Source: Arthrinium phaeospermum
Taxonomy: Eukaryota; Ascomycota; Sordariomycetes; Amphisphaeriales; Apiosporaceae
DNA: 64,000 nucleotides
Direction: 5' to 3'
Assembly (NCBI GenBank): GCA_006503535.1
Contig: QYRS01000010.1
Coordinates: 806,001-870,000, forward strand
Positions within the stretch are counted from its first letter, which is position 1. The number at the start of each line of letters is the position of its first letter. Position numbers and translations under genes: made by a program. The notes under the pieces are model-generated. The model was given only the letters and a program-made list of their open reading frames with translations. It searched no databases and was not told the origin of the DNA. This document shows positions 1 through 11,555 of the stretch, one piece after another.

Positions 1-1
1 C

Positions 2-1041
2 TCTGGCCAGCGACGCGTGAGATGCCAAAACGTCATTGCCAGCGTCAGTGAGAATGTACGAGATTGCCTGAAGTTTATCGACCAGGACGCTGTGTACACT
101 ATCATAGCCAAAGAAGCCGCAAACAAGCTGGCAACTACGTCTACCACCCTGAAGGATGTCCGTCTGGCGATCACGGAGAAGACGATTGACATCCTGGCTG
201 GGTACAGGAAGAACCATGCCATACAGTCGCACCCACCTGGACAACTGGTAATGCCAGAAAAGATGAAGGAATTCGCGATGTACATGCTGGGTATGGTTAA
301 GTGCCGCGCCTTCAAGGGCGGTAACGAGAGCTCCGATCGCCGAGTTCATGAGATGCGCATGATACGATCAATGGGTGCAGGCGAGCTCAGTCTCTACCTG
401 TATCCCCGCATGCTCGCACTCCACAACCTAGCGCCCGAGGATGGTTTCGCTGACGAGAACGGCCATCTCAAGGTGCCACCAGCGGTCCGCACGTCGTTCT
501 CTAGGGTTGAACCTGGCGGTGTGTACCTCGTGGACAATGGCCAGCAGTGTCTCCTTTGGTTCCACTCACAGACTTCTCCCAACCTCCTGATTGATCTGTT
601 CGGAGAGGGCAAGGACAGCCTCAAGTCGCTGGACCCTTACAGCTCCAGCTTGCCGGTATTAGAGACACACCTCAACGCGCAGGTGCGCAACATCATCGAA
701 TTCCTGAAGACGATGCGCGGATCCAAGGCTCTCACGATTCAGCTTGCGAGACAGGGCATCGACGGTGCCGAGTTCGAGTTTGCTAGGATGTTGGTCGAGG
801 ACCGGAATAACGAGGCGCAGAGCTACGTGGACTGGTTGGTCCACATCCACAGAGGAGTGCAGCTAGAAGTAAGTGCCATATTTCCCTTTTCGTAATCTCC
901 ATCACGTTTGCTATCGGGGTTGACCGACGGCGGCTAACATGTCCACTCTCTTCACAGCTTGCTGGCCAGCGCAAAAAGGAGGGCGATGACAATGGAGGGG
1001 TGCTGTCCAACTTTGCAGGGTTGCGGCCACAGTACTGGTGA
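2..1041 (+). CDS. sec24: Protein transport protein Sec24, C-terminal part (5' end outside window)
   Basis: Sec24 is the cargo-binding subunit of the COPII inner coat. It pairs with Sec23 on the endoplasmic reticulum membrane and packages cargo for export to the Golgi. The window opens inside the gene: the frame is open from base 2, so there is no true start here. Exon A (2-868) encodes the Sec24 helical domain (FIDQDAVYTIIAKEAA, TEKTIDILAGYRKN, then MKEFAMYMLGMVKCRAFKGG) and the gelsolin-like domain (SFSRVEPGGVYLVDNGQQ, LDPYSSSLPVLETHLNAQV). An 89-nt intron (869-957, gtaagt...cacag, phase 0) separates it from exon B (958-1041), which gives the usual conserved end NFAGLRPQYW. The conserved motifs and terminal tryptophan make the identity secure. 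It reads as the classical Sec24 rather than a clearly divergent paralogue such as Sfb3. No downstream partner is linked. Confidence 0.95.
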
Positions 1042-4000
1042 TTTGATCTTCCTGGGTTGAGGGAGGCAGAGGAGCGAGTGAATGATACACCTCACGAGGC
1101 TATGATAAACAAAAATGAAACCGGTGTATAAGCGAGCTGTGTGTTGTACCCGTAAGTTCATAGTCCCCCACGGGACCCAAAGAGAATGTGGTTATTGCAA
1201 CCGAAAGCCCACAAACGAGATTACATGTGTCCCCCGGCTTGCAGCAATGCAGTGGTGCCCAGCCACCCCCCGATCCCGTCATGCCATCAACCGTAATACG
1301 ATCGTAATATGTACGGATCAATGCCAAAGAGTGGGAGGGTCTCGGTAGGAGGAAGCCATCCGCGGAGATCAGTAATCTATCATGTCAGAAGGCACTTTAG
1401 ATAGCGAGACGTGCCACCTCCTATTGGCCAAGTGTTTGGGGGGGAGGCGTTGCGTTGTCAAGATTTCGAACCGCAGGATCGGCGACACTCCCTGACAGGA
1501 TGAAGTGCTTGAGCCATGCATGAGAGGTGGCGTGCTGCTAACGCGCGGTACTTTTACTTTGTTAGCTCTCGGGCTCTGGTACCCCGACTCACCAGCGTTT
1601 ATCCTAAGACCTAGACGTTGGGAGGTGCATGAAAGACAAAAAAGAAAAGAAATGAAGTCCCAGAGTGCTGGCGGATGGCAGCAAGGGTTCCCCATAGCGG
1701 CGAACGGCTGGTGTTGAATGTTGGGCGTCACCCTTGGGTGTCAACCATTGCCGGGACAGACGAGCACTGCATTGGAAAAGTCAAGCAGGTGGTGTCCGTA
1801 GTGGGGTTAGAATGTATGCGTGTCGTTTCCCTTCCTTTCTGTATGCATCATCTTATTTTGACGGGGTGTGAGTAGTATTGCATATTAAGGATACTGATGC
1901 AGATGGAATCGTTGGTGATGATACCGTACGAACAAGCAAACCCCGGGAAGGCTGGCAGGTAGGGGTCCCAGCCCCACGCCAGGAAAGATGAGCCGAATGG
2001 CCGCCCAGCCTAGGCTGATGTGATGTTGGTATTGCATGGAAAAGGCGGGTAAGAGGTAGAAATGCGACAGGATGTGAGTCCGCTCGAGTCCGCCCTCGCG
2101 AGCGACACCGGTAACCCAAGTGAAGGGGTTCACTCGTCACACACACAGGCTTGAACTGTGTTGGCTCTTCGAATGGACTCGGGCCGTGTCAGCAGGGGTG
2201 CTCCTCCGGGTTCAGTTCAGCCGCGGTTCATCTCGCGTAGGCCCTAGACGAAGTATGGACGTGTGATACGTAAGCTATCACCAACACTCTGCGTCGTTTC
2301 TCATTGGCACTTGCCCCCTCCCCCCTTCCTTGTCTGTGGTGTTTGTTCTGTATTCCATTCTAAGCACTGCGTTGCGGAATATAACCCCATGAATTCTAGG
2401 ATCCCACCCGGGAGGAGGGATGGCGATCGGTCGGTGCGCTTCGTGTTCAGTGTACCGCATCGCTGCTGACGATGGCCTGGTTCTATGTAGGGGTGACCAG
2501 AACGAGTATTGGACACCTTTCAAATGTCTTTCGAGTAAACCCGACACAGCCCTGTTCTGCCAAGATCAGATCTCTACTATATCTCGGGATGATGACAAGG
2601 ATAGTACATACCCGCAACTCGCAGCTGGGAAGGTAGATGGTGAGAAAATGTGGCCTACTTAGCTCTTCAAGCAGACTGGTAACCGCTAGCCCCTTAAGGT
2701 ACACCAGCGATATTAGGCACCCGGTTCGGTTTGAAGAGTCCAAGAAACTTTGAAGTCTCAAACCAGTGGTAGCCAGTTCAATACAGGATTTGCTGGACCA
2801 CTTACATCCATGCTGAGTGGCACCATCCTTAGTTGACAGCATAAGATATGTTGAGACCCGTATTCGAATTGTGATTCTACAATGGCTCCGAGGAAAGGTA
2901 ACCGCATAAGCGAAATTTGCTACGGGACCTGGGCTCCTGCAAGTCGACGGATAAGCTTACATGGTGTATGGTAGTCGTCGGTTGTTTCCTAGATCACCCA
3001 TTCCTGGTCACATGCTGGTGTTATGGGGCATGGATTGGACTGTACTGGTGCATATATGTATGCTGACCGTTTCCGGATGTAGTGACCCGGTGCTGGGGCG
3101 CGCTTAGGCGATCGGGGGACTGAGAAACACCTACGAGTCCAATGTGACGCCGTTGCATCTTCCGAGGTGGCCATCCTATGATACTGGCTTGAATAACACT
3201 AGAGAATTTCCAAATGATACCTCAGAACAACACTTGCAGGCACCGGTTAGACCAATAGCACCTTACCTTCTTGTTTCGGTCACATATGGTAGGACGCATG
3301 TAATGCTGCCAAGGGCATCAACAGGCATCTCGATGGGATGGCTCAAACATCGATGCCTCGCTGGATTTGGTGCGCCCTCATTGGAGCAAGGACTTGAGAA
3401 CCCATGTCAGGCTGCCGCGCAAAAGTCATGAATTACCTGGTATGGTTCGGGAGTTGCACTCGTCCAAATAGCAAGGTGGCCTTGGATGCCCCCCGTGGTG
3501 CATTTCCAGGGCTCGACTCTTTTATGTATGCGTTTCTTTTCAAAGCCTCGACCTTAACGGACTGACATGGCTTGTGAGGACCCGCATCCGCTGGGCAGCG
3601 TTGTTGACGACTACCCACCAACGGACGTCTTTACTTATGGGGAACCACGTACATATGGCATGGTTTATTGTTGCATCGGACATCAGCTGGAAGACAGACT
3701 GCCTCCAGAGCGCCGGAACAGCCCCATCGCATTCGCCTTCGCCGTGTGAGTATCTAGAAGTTCTCCCAGATGCTCTGCACATACTGCCGATCTCTGGACC
3801 ATGTTGTTTGACAAACAGTTTGCTTCGAATGTCCAAAGATCCTCGCATACGGATCTGCTCATGTGATAAGATAGTTGGTGTGTCGTATCTTTTAAATCAG
3901 TATTGGTCATCTCCAGGCAGAGGATCCCTCCCTTGCTGCAGAGCGAAGAAGCAGTGGCGTGATGTTTTGGGGTATCAAGCTCGTAAAAATAGACCCAGCC

Positions 4001-7000
4001 TCACGCGTGTGAGCGCTTAAGGCGTGTTTGGCAACCTGTGGTGGCGCCACCTGCAATCTGCGATCTGATATTCTTGCAATCAAACATGGTTGAGTCATGT
4101 TCAGTCGAGCTTTTGACATCTCTACCTCGGGCCGAAAGACGTTCATAGCGCCAATGGATTTCTGGGGGCCGAAGCAACGTTGATGATGTGATCAAACCAT
4201 TCATTGGCCAGTCGATTGATCAAGAGCCCGCCAATGCGCGCCCGGAATCCGGAACAAGGAGCCTGTCCGTAGGAAACCTACCCCCATAGTATCGTTTAGG
4301 GATTAATCCCGACACGGCGGATGTGGCTGGTGTAGTTCACTTACCTACTTCGAGTCGCTATGTACACATGGGGCCAGCCACTATTTCGCAGCGTCAATGG
4401 CTAATAGCCACCCCTGGGACAATATTCGCATATGTCCAGTCATGTTATATCTACACATGGGACATGGAATATCGAGCGCAGGAAAAACAAATGTGAGAAA
4501 GAAAAAGAAAATCGTTCTTCATACTGCTGCATGCCAGTCGGTTCATAAACCAGAATGGTATCAAGACGATTCGTAGGGTGGAAGATCTTGAAGGCAACGG
4601 CATACGACTCTTTCTTTTGTGTGACATGACTGAATGGCCACTTGCTAATGTCTATGTCAGGTATGGCATATTGATATCTCTGGTGTTATTGTTGCAGTTG
4701 CTGGCATCAGTGGTCATGTGTGTGCAATACTTCCAACCGAAAATTGGTCTCTGGCCCCGCTTGTCGAGCGACCATCCGCCGGCAGCACTGCGATTCCAGG
4801 CTGTCTTCTAGACGATATCGATATCAACAGGTCCATAATGCACGGTATTGTGGGATGGGGGCGGGGTGCCCTCCCTCTTTGGCTCATGGCCACCAGCAGT
4901 CGCCATTAGTTAGATGAGGTCCAGTTCGGGCAGGTCAGGATGTCATGACCTATTCAGCAACCGGATGAGAGGAGTACAACACTCGTAATATCTGCCATAG
5001 AGGACGCCACAGCGTAGCAGAGAGAGGAGGGAATGTAACCCGCCAAGCACCGAATTGGTCGAGGGATTGCCGTAGGCAAAACCTTACCGCTGTAGGCTGT
5101 CTCGCGGCAGTAGCATTGGAATGTATGGAACGAACCCACATCCATCGAGTGGCTTCGTGGGACGACCATCGCTGGAATGGGCCTTGGCAAGTATGCATCA
5201 TCATCATGTAAACTCGTTACTTGTTGAAGCGAGCCTCCATTCGGTCAACTGGTCGCGGTATCAGCACCATACTATGCTCTCTCGTTTCAATTCGGGGGCT
5301 GAACAGGGCCAAGTCTTGCTCTGAAGAAATGACACGAACCTTGCTGACAGACCGAGAGTAATAGATTGGGCGACTTGCAGGTGAAGGCGCAACGCGTCAT
5401 GCTTGCTGCGCTTACCTGCATACTCGAGGTACACAGCACAATCGTCTCTAGGTCGATACTAGTGGCAGCTGGAGGAGAGGGCTTCGTCAATCAATGTAAC
5501 ATGTATCGTGACATGTCAAGTGGGTATGCAGTATCTCCGGCAAGAGGTCTCGAAGTCCGTGACCAGGCCGGAACCAGGTTTGACAAACCGCTGGGTTGGG
5601 TGGTCATGCCAATGATTCCGCAAGAGTCGATCCTGCCCGCCTGCCACCTGCAGGTTTGATTAAACGAAGAAGGAGCGAGGCAGAGAAGGAGGCAGGTGCC
5701 AGGCAGCCCTCGACCTCAATGCCTAACATTTCCTCTGGAGTCACATCCCGCCGCCTTCCGCCCATTCGATCAAACCTGGGCATCTCTTTGATTGATTTCA
5801 CCCCACGGTCGACGCGTATTGATTGCTCCTTTTCTGCCACTCGCCTGAGAGGCAGCTATTTGGCTGAGACCTGCAGCTGCTGCGACGGGCCGCATACGGA
5901 TACTTTGGTACATGTCAACACGAATATTTCCCAATCATCAAGCAAACCTTGTTCTCCCTTTGCAAGCGGTTTGCTTCCAGTTCGAAGGAAGGGCCAGATC
6001 AGGCCATCTCATCGGGGAGGGCAGAGTGAGAACTTCACCAATCGAATATCTGTAGCAATAGCATGTAGGAGGTGCGTACGCACACATTGTTACAGATGCC
6101 GCCTGTGTGTAACCTCAGTGACGAGTATCGTAGGTACATATGTTGCTTCTTCAGGAATTTATTACCTCTTCTCATGTCGAGGGCTCTCTGCCGTACACCT
6201 TATGTAGTAGAAATAGAGTTTTGCCCGTTGAGGCGCCACGAATGGGCGGCCTTGGGTGCTACAAACTGCTTTTTCTTCTCATCTGCAGATCTTTTCAATC
6301 TTAGGTAGGGTCCCGTTAAGAAGCCTCGGATGTGTCCTCCAGCATACGCCGCTGGAAGAGACACCGATATCGATCGCTAAGTCGCACGATATTGTTCGGA
6401 ATTATGAGATGCCGGATCGGTCCAGGCCGTGTCCCGCTTGAGTCATCAATCAGCAATCACCTAATCGTACCCAGGTTGAGGCGGATTCGTGTAGATTGCA
6501 GCGCAAAGCCCACGGCCCAGCGTCCCAGTACGGGCGAAAAGCAATGGGTGTCTACAGTTACTCCGCCTTTTGCTGTCTTGATTCCCGGCGGCTGAACTGC
6601 GCACAGCAAACCAGATCGCCCGGCCAGAGTGGCCGCTGTATCGGCTTGAGAGATTGCAGCCGTCAGAATCCGACTTGTCAGATCTTAAGCCAAGGTAAGG
6701 TTGGCCAGTCTTATTAAATGTCTCATCTCAGAGTACCTTTTCTTGCCTTGAACGTTCCTTTGCATGCAGGCAGCTCACCGGGGGCATGTCGGTCGTCGCA
6801 TCTCGTTTGTGATTGAAAGAAGACCGCGCCATCGCATGCGGTCGGTCGGGGAGCCAAGATAGATGTGACTGAGAGAAGCTCACGGGTTGGCGGGTGAAGT
6901 GACCGCAGGGTGGTAATCCCAACCAGGGCCAACGGCTACAGGGAAAGGGAAACAAACTGCCGCCCGGTTACCAAGGGTTTCATTTGAATGATGCAATACA

Positions 7001-7978
7001 TACATGGTAAGGTAGAACATCGAGGCCGAGTTGTGCACGGATGTGAACGATTCAACATTGGTTTCCTTACCTATGTAGACCTGACCTTGCGACAGTTCGT
7101 CCCATCATCATTATATGTACATCCCTCTGGCTTTGGGGCTCTGTCGAGATCCGGTGCACAACTCCCTCCGACCCGATCAACGTAGTTTGCTCCGATAACC
7201 GCTACATACATGTATCGTTTCCGCGTAACATGCTGTGGCATAATACATGCATAGGGAATGTAGAGGTACTTACAGTCTCCAAGTTGATTTAGTAGGCTAC
7301 GGCAAAAGGAACGAGGTATGTCGCACCTTGATCTTCTATGGCGACAGATACGGCGGGCCAGTCCTCGCCAGAAACAGTTGACGTCTCCCACCTGACCCTA
7401 AGCAACATCGAGTCTTAGGAAACGCTACCGGTACAGTACGATTCCAACCCCTTTGAGGGAGCTTACGTGAGTCCTAACTTAAATCAAGAGCAGGCATCAA
7501 GGGTGTATTATCCTGCCATCCGGTGGAGTTCTCCAAACTAGGCCCACTGGTCTTTTGCTGCCAGACTCAGCAAAGATCCTTAGGAAGCGGCCGAGGGAAT
7601 TTCTTTTGCCAACCGTTGTATTGCTTTACTCGCCCGCCATCGCCAATTGCAAAACATATGCAATGTTCCTTTCTCCGTCAAAGCAAAAGCCACCTGGAGA
7701 ATCCGGGCCGGGCCGGACAGGTCAGGTCAGCTTGTCTGAGCAGAGCTTCAGACGATGCGATTGAAGATCTGGTAAAATTCTAAACCCATTATTCGCTGTG
7801 CCCCTCCTTGGTAGGTGCTATTGCCTGCATGTCACACATATTGCAAGTCTCCGACTGCCCTTGACCATCACTTCTGCCCAGCATGCGTTAGGTATATGCC
7901 AACCAGCACCATGCCCAACCTGTGTGACCAACCACCCTGTTACGTCGACAGTTACATATTCTCTCTGCACATGCCAGG
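1042..7978. other. Intergenic DNA without a supportable gene
   Basis: About 6.9 kb between the sec24 stop and the MITE-like element. All six frames hold only short, overlapping open frames; the longest is 203 codons at 5596-6207 on the plus strand. None has a recognisable domain, a consistent splice pattern or third-position GC bias. I see no transposase, LTR or tRNA that I can support. Composition is ordinary, without the extreme AT richness expected of heavily RIP-mutated repeats. Confidence 0.5.
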
Positions 7979-8010
7979 CAGGCGGGTGACAAAAAAGAAT
8001 TTACCGCGAA
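7979..8010 (+). repeat. Left terminal inverted repeat of the MITE-like element
   Basis: This 32-bp arm is the exact reverse complement of 8204-8235. It runs from CAGGCGGG at the outer edge to TTTACCGCGAA at the inner edge. The flank immediately outside is CCAGG. Confidence 0.85.
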
Positions 8011-8203
8011 TCCTTTTAATAACTTTAACACAGCATAACACCGTTAAAGAAAGGAGAAAAAAAAATCAGAAAAAATAGATTTCTCTTATTTAGCCATTAA
8101 AATATACTCTAGTATTTTTTTCTGTATTTTATAGCGTTTTAAGTGTTAAAATAACGGTTAATAAAATAAAGGGCATATCGAAGAGTACTTTTATGCACGC
8201 CCT

Positions 8204-8235
8204 TTCGCGGTAAATTCTTTTTTGTCACCCGCCTG
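8204..8235 (-). repeat. Right terminal inverted repeat of the MITE-like element
   Basis: This 32-bp arm starts TTCGCGGTAAATTC and ends CCCGCCTG. It matches the left arm base for base in inverse orientation. CCAGG follows at 8236-8240. The perfect identity of the arms suggests recent insertion or ongoing constraint. Confidence 0.85.
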
Positions 8236-8524
8236 CCAGGTAAGTTTGACAGCTCTGCCATTACACAGCATAGAGAATGCAACCGTGGCTCTAGGGCCGG
8301 ATAGCATTACAGACGGCACCACCAAAATCCTCAAGAGCACCCAAGACAAAGACGAACCAACCGGAACAAGAGTAACCCTCCGACACGAAGCAAATACCCC
8401 GACCTAAACAAATCGAGCCTGAACCTCCCATAGGAACGCCTGATACACGAGAATACCCAACCCTGGCTTCACCATTAACACCTTCCCATTTTGATGTCCA
8501 ACTGAGCCGCCAATGAGACGTCAA

Positions 8525-9886
8525 TCAGGATGTGAGCATGGAGATATTGCACCGTGGATCCTGTCGAGTGAGGACGCTCTGTATCGCAGCGTTGTCGAAC
8601 ACTGCAGCAAATATATCGTAGTCACTGGGAGTTGCGCTCGTTGGCGCCGAGCTCGAGCTGGAACTGTGGGATCTCGATTTGCTCTTGGAGCTCGAACTAC
8701 CTCCCCCCTTTGCTTTTTTGGACATGTCCTCGAAAATGAGACGGGTGGTGCTCTCGTAGAGGTCCTCGAAGACAAAGCAGACCTAATTTAGGTCCAGTCA
8801 GCATCGTCTGCCGCAAATAAACACGAATAACGTCATCGGAATCCACCATCCCTTTCAAACCGCACGATCGCCCTCCGCACATTCGACGGAATACACCACA
8901 TACCTGCACGAACCTTCCCCGGAAATCGGGATCATAGAGGAAGACATCTCGCCAGAGCTCTGCCAGTTCGCGGGCCGGGTTGCGAGCGCTGTTGCCCAGC
9001 CCAAAATTCCCGATCAGCACGCGGGTGAAGCCGTTGTACACGCACGCCGAGAGCGCGGCGCGGATCTTGGCGCGTACCAGCTCCTTTTCGACCTCGAACG
9101 CAAACTTTGTACCCATCTGGTTCAGTTTAGGCCAGCGAGCCGCGGGGACCGAGACCACGGGCAGATGGGACCAGTTCTCCGGCTCCCACTTGGTATACTG
9201 CTCGTGGGGCCCGCGGAAGACAACAACGCAGTCGGAATATATGCAGCCCTCGGACGGTATGGGGTAGTTAGAGTCCACTGGAGAGTTCGGTGCCGGGGTA
9301 GACAACGTAAGGCTGAGCGTGCTACGGCGGCAGAAGCGCTCTTCGTAACCTGGAAAAAGGGGTAACTCAGAAATTCCACTCGAATATTCATAGTATACCA
9401 TGTAGGTTCACCAACCGATAACGCCCGTTTCCCAATCACCCCCAGCCCTAGAGTTATTAGCCTCGTTCTTCAACAGACGAGCGGCTGTGACGAGCTCGAA
9501 ATTTGCGAGGGTGAAGGTGGTCTCACCGTTTATCATTTGCCGCGGCGATGAAGGGGATCCGCTGATCCGGGTCCCCCAGAGACTGCGCCCACTCGATTGC
9601 AAGGTCGACTGGGTCACCGACCGTCACGGCTAGATGTTCGTCAACAGCCAATTCCACAGCCAAAAGAAGCAAGCTATGCCATCCCAAACTCACAAAATTG
9701 TGGTGGGGCCACATTGGCGTCACGGTAGGCGTTTGTTGGCCAGTGTTCGACGGGAATCGGATGGTGGTAGAGGTAAGAATAGCACGGCCAATTATAATAT
9801 TCCGAGTATTGCGACTTTATCATCGGAAGATAATGTCTTTTCGTCTCCTGGGCCACTTCTGCCGGGCGTGGCTTTGAGGAAGGCAT
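8525..9886 (-). CDS. Microbial-type poly(ADP-ribose) glycohydrolase (PARG-like, macrodomain fold), five exons
   Basis: Predicted ADP-ribose-cleaving enzyme of the bacterial/fungal PARG type (TIGR02452/DUF2263 family), which in this family removes ADP-ribose from modified targets. I read complement(8525-8782, 8904-9349, 9416-9447, 9527-9629, 9694-9886), 343 residues. The introns (9630-9693, 9448-9526, 9350-9415, 8783-8903) join frames exactly. Joining gives GDPVDLAIEWAQSL, then ANDKRAGGDWETGVIGYEE followed by RFCRRS, which is the glycine-rich loop and paired glutamates of the active site. Next come PSEGCIYSDCVVVFR, LPVVSVPAARWP, the IGNFGLGNSARNP loop and FVQVCFVFEDLYES. The tail is lysine/serine-rich (SSSSKSKSRSHSSSSSS). 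The canonical GGG-X(6-8)-QEE signature reads GGD...YEE here; whether that is a fungal subfamily norm cannot be settled without an alignment. Exon 3 is only 32 nt. The start ATG 9886-9884 is the first in the exon-1 frame. Confidence 0.85.
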
Positions 9887-11555
9887 CCTGCGAGAACGAT
9901 GCGCGTGTTGGAGGGAGGCGTGTCGAGATTCTCAAGAGATAGAGTTGCTTAAAGAAGACTACTGCTCTGCGTCTGATAGATGGCCTGGAGAGTATCTCGA
10001 TCCGAGGGGAGGCTTGGGCAGGGAGATATACTTATACCGACATAGATCGATCCCATGGGCCAATAGCCCGACCTCGACCGACTGGTTGGGTCGGAAGAAG
10101 TAGTCTCGTACCCTTGAATGCAGGGCTCGAGAAGCGAGGACCGGGGTGCATGGTGTGTGACGTATAATATTGAAAATGCAATGATACTGCCGATGCTGTC
10201 TAGGACATTGCGACCAGATATTTTCTAGACAAAGGAAACTGGCGGAGAGCAGAGGCACTGGCCATGATGGGCTTCCTTTGGAGGAGGGATTGGTGATGAT
10301 GGGGATCTCTGTCATTCTCAACACAACACCTGCAGTTTATGGCGAGCAATTCAGTTCAGTTTAGACACACTATTGGTAGTTTGTACGACGACTTCGGCTC
10401 TCCAAGATTCTGGAAATAAAAAACAAATCGACTGGAGATCATGTGAGACAGCTCTGCAAGCTCTGGATGTTTCACCAGATCTGTGCTACAGCAGACTGCA
10501 GGTATGTTCGAGACAAAAAGATCTCGTAGATCTAAGCGCCACCGCCCACATACGCACACACACGGCCGGCACAAGGAGGATCCAGGGACAAGGGTAAGGT
10601 TTGCTCGACAGCTGCAAGGCCGATGCAGCGCGGGAAAGGAGGGTCAATACGTACGAGAAGGGCTTGACCGCCCCGGCGGGTTGCGACATGGCCCTTCTCT
10701 CCTCGCTGAGACTCCATGGATGTTGGTTCGCCCATAAGGGGGGAGGGAGAGGAGACAATCAGTCGACCCTGTCGACTGACGGAGATCAGCCCGAACCTCT
10801 CAGCAGGACACGTTAGCGAGCCACGCCCGTGACAGAAGTGATATATCATAAAAATAGTGGTTTGACTCTTCGAGGTGATCAGGCGAGAGCTAGCCTTGTC
10901 TCCTGGCCATATTGCCCGATATTTCAATGTTATCTGCGATGGGAGACCGGGCTGGGGACGGCAATTGACATGACGGCCGACACTAAAAGATACGCGCTGG
11001 CAGAGACGAGATAAGAGAGATGCACAATCTGAGTCAAGGAGTTACAACAGTAAGAAGCTTACTGATTGACGCATGGCGACGTATCTGGTTGCGATCAATG
11101 TCCTTCCCATAAGTATGATCACGTAGGTACAGTATTGATCCAGCGCATCGCTGTGTGGAATGATTGGATTAGTGCAAGCACGAGTTAGTGGAGGACGATC
11201 GGAATCCTTAGGAGACCCCAGTATGTAGATGCCGCCAAATGCCAAATGATTGATTGATTGATTAGAGGGGCCGGGGCGGCTGAATTCTGGGCTGTCGTGC
11301 ACAGTCACCTAAACTGGGGACACCCCAGCTTCTTTCGGGTAAACGATGACCCAGTACAGAATGTACATCCTGCCTGGGAAAGCAACCTCACCTGCAGCCA
11401 AGTGAAGTCGCAGCATCACATCAAGAAGATAGTCGCAGCCCGCTCTTCACGATCTAATTGGTCCAGAGGATGCTCCCTTTATGAGGCTCATCTCTACTAC
11501 TGTGTCCTTTTGTATTTTGCAGACCAAGTTGAGGCGCTAAGGCTGGTCAGTAGTG
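9887..11555. other. Intergenic region between divergent PARG-like and asparaginyl-tRNA synthetase genes
   Basis: About 1.7 kb separates the two start codons, which point away from each other, so it must contain both promoters. I see no TATA box or known operator that I would defend. The open frames here (up to 131 codons) overlap on both strands and show no domain. Confidence 0.5.

Larger units (their letters stand above)
7979..8235. mobile_element. MITE-like element with perfect 32-bp terminal inverted repeats
   Basis: A 257-bp segment bounded by perfect 32-bp inverted repeats. The left arm is 7979-8010 and begins CAGGCGGGTGACAAAAAAG; the right arm is 8204-8235. The interior (8011-8203) is strongly AT-rich, unlike the flanks, and has no coding frame. 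The pentamer CCAGG lies directly outside both ends (7974-7978 and 8236-8240), as expected of a 5-bp target-site duplication, although CCWGG is itself palindromic so the exact boundary could shift. Short size, long perfect terminal repeats and lack of coding capacity fit a non-autonomous miniature DNA transposon. I cannot assign a superfamily from the ends alone, and no autonomous partner is visible in the window. Confidence 0.8.

Noticed and set aside
1441..1530. tRNA-like TTCGAACC motif on the minus strand
   Set aside because: The B-box-like sequence is present, but I could not pair acceptor and anticodon stems around it.
5596..6207. 203-codon plus-strand open frame
   Set aside because: It has no domain, overlaps a minus-strand frame, lacks codon bias and has no adjoining exons. 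Long chance frames occur elsewhere in the gaps too.
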